A program made the position numbers and the translations under genes. The notes below the pieces were generated by a model. It ran no database searches and was not told the DNA's origin. It saw only the letters and a list, made by a program, of their open reading frames with translations. From positions 17,610-36,345 of the forward strand of contig CALMOR010000239.1 in NCBI GenBank assembly GCA_937872165.1: a stretch of DNA of 18,736 nt, read 5' to 3'. The stretch comes from an uncultured Burkholderiales bacterium (GTDB lineage Bacteria > Pseudomonadota > Gammaproteobacteria > Burkholderiales > Burkholderiaceae_D). This document shows, piece after piece, positions 14,222 through 18,736 of the stretch. How positions within the stretch are numbered: the first letter of the stretch is position 1; the number at the start of each line of letters is the position of its first letter.

Positions 14222-14797
14222 AGCATCTTCGGGTTCGGCTTCGAGCCCGACTCGCGGGCGCCGAGCTTCAAGGGGCCGGTCGCGCTGCCGGTGGTCGATA
14301 CCGACGGACGCTTCTCGTTCGACCTCGCGGTGAGGCGAGGGACGCCGGTCCGGCTCGACCCCACGGTCGCGACCGGCTACGACTATCGGATCGGCGAAGG
14401 CGACCCCCTGTTCGCGAGCGTCACGCTGCCGGACCTCGGCGCCTTCGGCTACGCGCTCTATCCGTGGGACGGCGTGCAATGGGTCTTCGACACGGAGCTC
14501 GCGGCGTCGACGACCTTCGACTTCGACGGACCCGGCGTCGATCGCTTCCGCATCGCCGGCATCCCGCCCGGCGAGCTGCTCGATCCCACCGACCCGACGG
14601 CCTTCGTCACGCGGGTGACCTTCGCGAGCGACGGTCGCTTCACCGGGACGATGACGCCGCCGGTCGCGTCGGCCCAGGTCCCCGAGCCCGCGGTGGCGGC
14701 ACTCTTCGGGATCGGCCTCGTAGGATGGATCGCGGGCGGCGGTCGCGCGTTCAGGCTTCGGCGTCGGCCGTCGGCAGCTTCACGTACTGCACGTTGA
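14222..14797 (+). pseudogene. C-terminal part of a PEP-CTERM sorting-signal protein, lacking its N-terminus
   Basis: This frame starts abruptly (IFGFGFEPDSRAPSF) with no signal peptide or start codon in place. It continues through beta-rich sequence (TVATGYDYRIGEGDPLFASV, FGYALYPWDGVQWVF, FDFDGPGVDRFRIAGI, FASDGRFTGTMTP). It ends with a PEP-CTERM signal: VPEPA (14678-14692), hydrophobic ALFGIGLVGWIAGGG and a basic cluster RLRRR. PEP-CTERM proteins are exported and processed by exosortase (EpsH/XrtA-type) in species making extracellular polysaccharide. The 5' part has been lost where it joins the luxR-like remnant. The last 47 bases overlap the end of the convergent membrane-protein gene, so the stop at 14797 may also be secondary. 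Confidence 0.7.
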
Positions 14798-15491
14798 GCG
14801 TGATCGCCTCGGTGTAGCGGATCACGAAGTAGTCGCCGTCGATGCGATAGAAGCGCTGGTCTTCGCCGTCGGTGCGGTCGTTGGCGAGCGGCCGGCGCGA
14901 CACGTTCTCGAGCACGAGCCGGTCGAGGTGGCCGTCGGGGTCGAAGAAGAAGTCGGCCAGGATGCCGACGTACAGCGTCGCGCTGCCGGCGACGTCGACG
15001 ATCGCGGCCACGAGGATGAAGTCGGGCTGCTCGTAGAGATCGAAGTCCGCGCCCGTCAGCAGGTAGTACCAGGGCGCCTGATAGAAGCGGAACACGCTCG
15101 AGAAGCGCGCGCCGTGACGGTCGAGACGCCACTGCGTGATGACCGCGCGAAGGACGCCGGGCACGACGAACGCGAACGCGTACAGCGACAGGAAGTACGA
15201 GAACACCCGCAGCGACGCGCGCGACACCGCGTCGACCGCGACGGCCTGGAGGTCGGGCGACGACGACAGCAGCCCGAGCAGTGCATCGGTCCGCACCGGC
15301 TCGCCGAAGGCGGTCGCGAAGGCCAGCCACGCACCGTGCAGCGCGATCGACCAGAGCAGCGCCTCGGTGACGACCCGCCCGAACGGCGAGTAGTCGAGCG
15401 AGGTCTGCTCGGCGAGCTTGAGCCGGCTGCGGAAGAGGAAGCCCGGCAGGACGAGCAGGAAGACGAGGATCGCGGGAAGCGCTAGGTTCAC
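14751..15491 (-). CDS. Uncharacterised membrane protein, 246 residues
   Basis: The protein starts with a hydrophobic segment (LALPAILVFLLVLPGFLF). It has further hydrophobic regions at about residues 44-62 (ALLWSIALHGAWLAFA), 95-118 (FSYFLSLYAFAFVVPGVL) and 160-180 (ILVAAIVDVAGSATLYVGIL), and a soluble C-terminal part of about 60 residues with alternating charged and aromatic residues (RFYRIDGDYFVIRYTEAI). The layout resembles small membrane proteins annotated as DUF6338-type, but I recall this only loosely. It lies 36 bases after a small gene on the same strand and probably shares its transcript. Its 3' end overlaps the PEP-CTERM remnant on the other strand. Confidence 0.7.
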   Translation of the reverse strand: MNLALPAILVFLLVLPGFLFRSRLKLAEQTSLDYSPFGRVVTEALLWSIALHGAWLAFATAFGEPVRTDALLGLLSSSPDLQAVAVDAVSRASLRVFSYFLSLYAFAFVVPGVLRAVITQWRLDRHGARFSSVFRFYQAPWYYLLTGADFDLYEQPDFILVAAIVDVAGSATLYVGILADFFFDPDGHLDRLVLENVSRRPLANDRTDGEDQRFYRIDGDYFVIRYTEAITLNVQYVKLPTADAEA

Positions 15492-15527
15492 GCCGGGCTC
15501 GCTCGCGGCGGCGAGACGCGCGACCGT

Positions 15528-15794
15528 TCAGGCAGCCTTCGCGACGATGGTCGGTCGATAGACCACCGTCTTGCCGTCGGTCTCGAGGCGCACCGTCGCT
15601 TGCGGGTCGGGCCTGTCGGCTCGCATCGTGGATTCCGCGAAGCGCCGCAGTTCGTCGCGGGCGACGGGATCGGCGAGCAGGCGGTTGACGAGCGAACTGC
15701 GAAGCGCTTTCACGAGGCGGGATCCTTGCAGGGTTCGAGGGCTCGCGGGGATCGACGACGCGCATCCCTGCCGGTCGAAGATCGAGTCGCGCAC
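15528..15794 (-). CDS. Small uncharacterised protein, 88 residues
   Basis: The GTG at 15794 has GAAGG six bases upstream, a good ribosome site. A later GTG at about 15713 (VKALRSSLVNRLL) would give a 61-residue form. The C-terminal half is the more protein-like: LLADPVARDELRRFAESTM, then ATVRLETDGKTVVYRP, suggesting a short helix plus a beta hairpin. No family is recognised. It is 36 bases upstream of the membrane protein gene on the same strand and likely co-transcribed with it. Confidence 0.5.
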   Translation of the reverse strand: MRDSIFDRQGCASSIPASPRTLQGSRLVKALRSSLVNRLLADPVARDELRRFAESTMRADRPDPQATVRLETDGKTVVYRPTIVAKAA

Positions 15795-15812
15795 CGCGCC
15801 TTCAAGTGCGCG

Positions 15813-15837
15813 GGCCCGACGTCGCGTCGGTCGGGCC
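15813..15837. terminator. GC-rich stem-loop downstream of dctM
   Basis: GGCCCGAC (15813-15820) pairs perfectly with GTCGGGCC (15830-15837) around a nine-base loop. It starts about 54 bases beyond the dctM stop and lies just upstream of the next minus-strand gene. No T-run follows on the minus strand, so it may be an attenuating or 3'-protecting hairpin rather than a full terminator. Confidence 0.35.
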
Positions 15838-15890
15838 GCGACGACGAAGCCGCATCGTACTGCAGCGACGGGGCGACGCCCTCCCCCGAC

Positions 15891-17330
15891 TCACTTCATC
15901 ATCCCCATGTGCCGCGGCAGCCAGAGCGACAGGTCGGGCCAGTAGGTGACGATGATCAGGAACACGATCATCGTGCAGAGCCACGGCAGCACCGCCACCG
16001 TCAGCTCGGTGATGCGCATCTTCGAGATGCCGCTCGCGACGTACAGGTTGAGGCCCACCGGCGGATGGCAGAGGCCCACTTCCATGTTGGCGTCGATCAG
16101 GATGCCGAAGTGGACCGAGTCGATGCCCAGGCGGATCGCGGTCGGATGGAGGATCGGCGCGAACACCAGGATGATCGACGACGGCTCCATCACGTTGCCC
16201 GCCAGCAGCAGCAGGACGTTGGTGATCGCGAGGAACTCGAACTGCCCGAGGTGGGCGCCCAGCATCCAGTCGGCCATCGACTGCGGGATGTTCTCGTGCG
16301 CCATCAGGAACGAGAACAGCGTCGCGTTGGTGATGATGTAGAGCAGCATCGCGGACAGCGCGGCCGAGGTCAGCAACACCTTCGGCGTCTTCGACAGCGG
16401 CATGTCCTTGTAGACGAAGACCGAGATGACGAACGAGTACACCGCGCTCATCGCGGCCGCCTCGGTCGCCGTGAAGATGCCGGTGTAGATGCCGCCGATG
16501 ATGATGACGACGAGCGCGAGACCCCAGATGCTGTCGCGGAACGCACGCCACTTCTGCAGCCACGTCGCCTTCTTCATGCGCGGGTAGCCGTTGCGCTTGG
16601 CGAGGAACCAGGTCGTGCCGCACAGCATCGCCGTCAGCAGCATGCCGGGGAAGAGACCGGCCACGAACAGCGCGCCGATCGACGTGCCGGTGCTGATCGC
16701 GTAGATCACCTTCGGGATCGACGGCAGCATCAGGATGCCGAGCGAGCCGGCCGTGATGATGACGCCGGCGCCGAAGCGCATCGGATAGCCCTGCTTGACC
16801 ATCGCCGGCAGGATGATCGACCCGATCGCGACGACGGTCGCCACCGACGAGCCGCACACCAGCGCGAACATCGCGCACGCGATGATGCCCGCGAGCGCGA
16901 GGCCGCCGTGCCAGTGACCCACCAGCGTCGTCGCGAACTTGATCATGCGACGCGCGACGCCGCCGTGCGTGAGGAAGTTGCCGGCGAGGATGAAGAACGG
17001 GATCGCCATGATCTCGAACTTCTCGATGCCGGTGAACAGCTTCAGCGCGACGGCCTCGACCGGTACCGCGGTCAGCAGGAACAGGAACATCAGCACCGTG
17101 AGGCCGAGCGCGATCGAGACCGGGATGCCGGTCAGCATCAGCGCGATCAAGAGGCAGAAGACGATGGCGACGTTGCCGCCGACGATCGAGATGCCGAGCA
17201 GCAGCACCGCGATCGAGATCAGCCAGATCGACGCCTTCTTCTTCGCCCACGGCTCGTAGCCGAACGGATTGTCGACGGCCGACGTCAGCGCGACCGGCTT
17301 GCCCGGAGGCCTCAGCGCATCGGCGCTCAT
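15891..17330 (-). CDS. dctM: TRAP transporter large permease, DctM type
   Basis: This is a 479-residue inner-membrane permease of a tripartite ATP-independent periplasmic (sodium- or proton-driven) importer. Many hydrophobic spans are present. Family segments include IMAIPFFILAGNFLTHGG, CGSSVATVVAIGSIILPAM, GSLGILMLPSIPKVIYAIST, VAGLFPGMLL, FTATEAAAMSAVYSF, and the late CHPPVGLNLYVASGI. The usual 'IPPS' after GSLGIL is MLPS here. The polar N-terminus of about 30 residues (NPFGYEPWAKKK) is common in betaproteobacterial members. The ATG at 17330 overlaps the dctQ stop by four bases (ATGA). The substrate cannot be read from the permease. Confidence 0.94.
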   Translation of the reverse strand: MSADALRPPGKPVALTSAVDNPFGYEPWAKKKASIWLISIAVLLLGISIVGGNVAIVFCLLIALMLTGIPVSIALGLTVLMFLFLLTAVPVEAVALKLFTGIEKFEIMAIPFFILAGNFLTHGGVARRMIKFATTLVGHWHGGLALAGIIACAMFALVCGSSVATVVAIGSIILPAMVKQGYPMRFGAGVIITAGSLGILMLPSIPKVIYAISTGTSIGALFVAGLFPGMLLTAMLCGTTWFLAKRNGYPRMKKATWLQKWRAFRDSIWGLALVVIIIGGIYTGIFTATEAAAMSAVYSFVISVFVYKDMPLSKTPKVLLTSAALSAMLLYIITNATLFSFLMAHENIPQSMADWMLGAHLGQFEFLAITNVLLLLAGNVMEPSSIILVFAPILHPTAIRLGIDSVHFGILIDANMEVGLCHPPVGLNLYVASGISKMRITELTVAVLPWLCTMIVFLIIVTYWPDLSLWLPRHMGMMK

Positions 17331-17971
17331 CGCGCCCCTCGCAGGTTGGCGTCCTTGCCGTAGCCGGGGAGCTCTTCCATCTCCATGTCGTCGAGACCCT
17401 CGACGGCCGCCTCGTCGTGATGCGGCATCTCGCCGGTCCTCCAGAACGCGACGCCGACCTGGATGAAGCGATAGCACATCAGGTACGAGCCGAGCGGCAC
17501 CGCCGAGTAGATGAACCAGGTCGGCCACTCGAGGTCGGGCGTGGTCGGGCCCTCGGGCAGTTCGCCGGTATCGAGCCCGAGCACGTTGAAGACGGCGTAG
17601 TGCATGCCGTTCTCCCAGATGAAGCGCAGGCCGAGGGTCCCGATCACGCCGGTGAAGAACATGCCGCCGAAGATCGCGATGTAGACGCCGGCCTTCCGCC
17701 ACTCGGTCGGCAGCCGCGCGATCAGCACGTCGACACCGACGTGCACGCCTTCGCGGACCCCGTAGGCGGCGCCGAACTTCGCCATCCACACGAACATGTA
17801 GATGCAGAGTTCCTGCGCCCAGCTCAGGTTGATCTTCAGCGTGTAGTCCTGGATCACCGGGATGCCCGACGCGTAGCGATGGATGACGGCCACGAAGATC
17901 AACAGCGTCGCCGCGCCCATCAGCGACGCGATGAGCCACTCTTCCAAGTGATTGAGGAACCTGTTGATCAC
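17327..17971 (-). CDS. dctQ: TRAP transporter small permease, DctQ type
   Basis: This 214-residue four-span membrane subunit joins the binding protein to DctM function. It begins INRFLNHLEEWLIASLMGAA. The next parts include NLSWAQELCIYMFVWMAKFG, a DctQ hallmark, then GVREGVHVGVDVLIARLP and, after two spans, FIYSAVPLGSYLMCYRFIQV. The C-terminus is long and acidic (EAAVEGLDDMEMEELPGYG). I chose the GTG at 17971 because GGAGGG lies close upstream and the hydrophobic part starts just after; a longer version from 18022 is possible. It overlaps dctM by four bases and lies 54 bases after the dctP stop. Confidence 0.92.
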   Translation of the reverse strand: MINRFLNHLEEWLIASLMGAATLLIFVAVIHRYASGIPVIQDYTLKINLSWAQELCIYMFVWMAKFGAAYGVREGVHVGVDVLIARLPTEWRKAGVYIAIFGGMFFTGVIGTLGLRFIWENGMHYAVFNVLGLDTGELPEGPTTPDLEWPTWFIYSAVPLGSYLMCYRFIQVGVAFWRTGEMPHHDEAAVEGLDDMEMEELPGYGKDANLRGAR

Positions 17972-18025
17972 CGTGCCCTCCGTTGCCGCGGATACCGCTC
18001 GCCCGCGCTGCCCGTCACGCAACCG

Positions 18026-18736
18026 TCACTTGACGCCGAGGGCCGCCGATTCCTTGACCACCGCGTCGATGGTCTCCTTGCCGATCCGCGACTTCACTTC
18101 GTCCTGGACCGGCAGCAAGGCCTTCTTCCACGCGGTCTTCTCGGCGTCGGTCAGTTCGTAGACCTGCGTCTTGCCGGTCGCCCTGACCTTCGCGAGCGCA
18201 TCGTCGTTCTCGGTCTGCGCGATCGCGTTGGTGTAGCGCGTCGCATCCTTCATCGCGCCTTCGAGGATGGTGCGGATGTCCGGCGGCAGGTCGTCCCAGA
18301 ACTTCTTGTTGACGATCACCGCGTAGCCGAGATAGCCGTGGTTGCTGATCGCGACGTACTTCTGGACCTCGTTCATCTTCTGCGTGTAGAGGTTCGACGG
18401 CGGGTTCTCGGTCCCGTCGACGACGCCCGTCTGCAGCGCCTGGTAGACCTCCGAGAAGGCCAGCACCTGCGGCAGCGCGCCGAGCGCGCGCATCTGCGCC
18501 TCGAGCACCTTCGACGACTGGATGCGCATCTTCAGGCCCTTGAAATCGGCCGGCACGTGCAGCGGCTTGTTGGCGCTCATCACCTTGAAGCCGTTGTCCC
18601 AGTACGCGAGACCCCTGATGCCCTTCGGCTCGAGCTTTTTGAAGAGAGCCGCCCCGACCGGCCCCTCCTCGACGCGAGCCAGCACCGACTTGTCGGGGAA
18701 GATGTACGGGATGTCGAAGACCTCGAACTCCTTGAC
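18026..18736 (-). CDS. dctP: TRAP transporter substrate-binding protein, DctP type (partial, runs off the right edge)
   Basis: The C-terminal 236 residues are present; the signal peptide and N-terminal lobe lie beyond 18736, where the frame is still open (VKEFEVFDIPYIFPDKSVL). Family landmarks are GIRGLAYWDNGFKVMSANKP, DFKGLKMRIQSSKVLEAQMR, ALPQVLAFSEVYQALQTGVV followed by DGTENPPSN, and YVAISNHGYLGYAVIVNKKF. The arginine in KMRIQ is the conserved carboxylate-clamping residue of DctP proteins, so an organic acid is the probable ligand. The protein is periplasmic and first in the dctPQM operon. Confidence 0.93.
   Translation of the reverse strand, partial: VKEFEVFDIPYIFPDKSVLARVEEGPVGAALFKKLEPKGIRGLAYWDNGFKVMSANKPLHVPADFKGLKMRIQSSKVLEAQMRALGALPQVLAFSEVYQALQTGVVDGTENPPSNLYTQKMNEVQKYVAISNHGYLGYAVIVNKKFWDDLPPDIRTILEGAMKDATRYTNAIAQTENDDALAKVRATGKTQVYELTDAEKTAWKKALLPVQDEVKSRIGKETIDAVVKESAALGVK

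Noticed and set aside
11603..14797. 1064-codon plus-strand frame spanning pit, pat and beyond
   Set aside because: Most of it is a shadow of pit and pat. Only the last 190 or so codons (PEP-CTERM part), and a short luxR-derived stretch, are real and are reported separately.

Overview
The window is GC-rich DNA (visibly very high from about 2,060 onward), densely coding, with proteobacterial operon structure. A DctPQM-type TRAP transporter, ApbC/Mrp, a PiT-family phosphate permease and a PEP-CTERM sorting signal together point to a betaproteobacterium (Burkholderiales/Rhodocyclales/Nitrosomonadales-like). That placement is an inference from gene families; no rRNA or tRNA gene was seen.

Layout. 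(1) 1-2,105 is a gene graveyard with lower GC than the rest. It holds a 27-bp tandem repeat at the left edge, a run of small minus-strand reading frames (two membrane peptides, a zinc-ribbon-like protein, a frameshifted acidic peptide), a decayed Rhs/YD-repeat fragment, the tail of an ORF6N/KilA-N-type protein in the opposite direction, a glycine-rich frameshifted remnant, and the first part of an IS3-family orfA. (2) 2,390-7,602 is one long minus-strand transcription unit, in order of transcription: phnD-like binding protein, phnC-like ATPase, two phnE-like permeases, a frameshifted membrane protein, and selD. The gene-to-gene overlaps are four bases or the gaps short. A phosphonate-type ABC transporter in one unit with selenophosphate synthetase suggests uptake of a selenium oxyanion for SelD rather than phosphonate. 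(3) 7,917-11,026 alternates strands: a secreted proline/alanine-rich protein, a ketopantoate-reductase-family enzyme, a small lipoprotein and the Fe-S carrier ATPase ApbC/Mrp. (4) 11,027-13,706 holds a repeat-bearing divergent intergenic region, a PiT phosphate permease and a phosphinothricin-type N-acetyltransferase. (5) 13,732-14,797 holds two broken genes. One is a LuxR-type regulator damaged in its HTH region by a 14-bp tandem duplication; the other is a PEP-CTERM exported protein without its N-terminus. (6) 14,751-15,794 has two uncharacterised minus-strand genes. (7) 15,891-18,736 is a dctP-dctQ-dctM TRAP operon on the minus strand, with dctP cut by the right edge.

The strongest biological story is the selD-linked ABC transporter with its extra, apparently broken, membrane protein. 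The second is the eroded Rhs locus, whose small downstream genes look like orphan immunity or accessory proteins. Frameshifts recur at several places (3.9-4.1 kb, 13.9-14.0 kb and the left 2 kb), so true gene decay should be separated from sequencing error.
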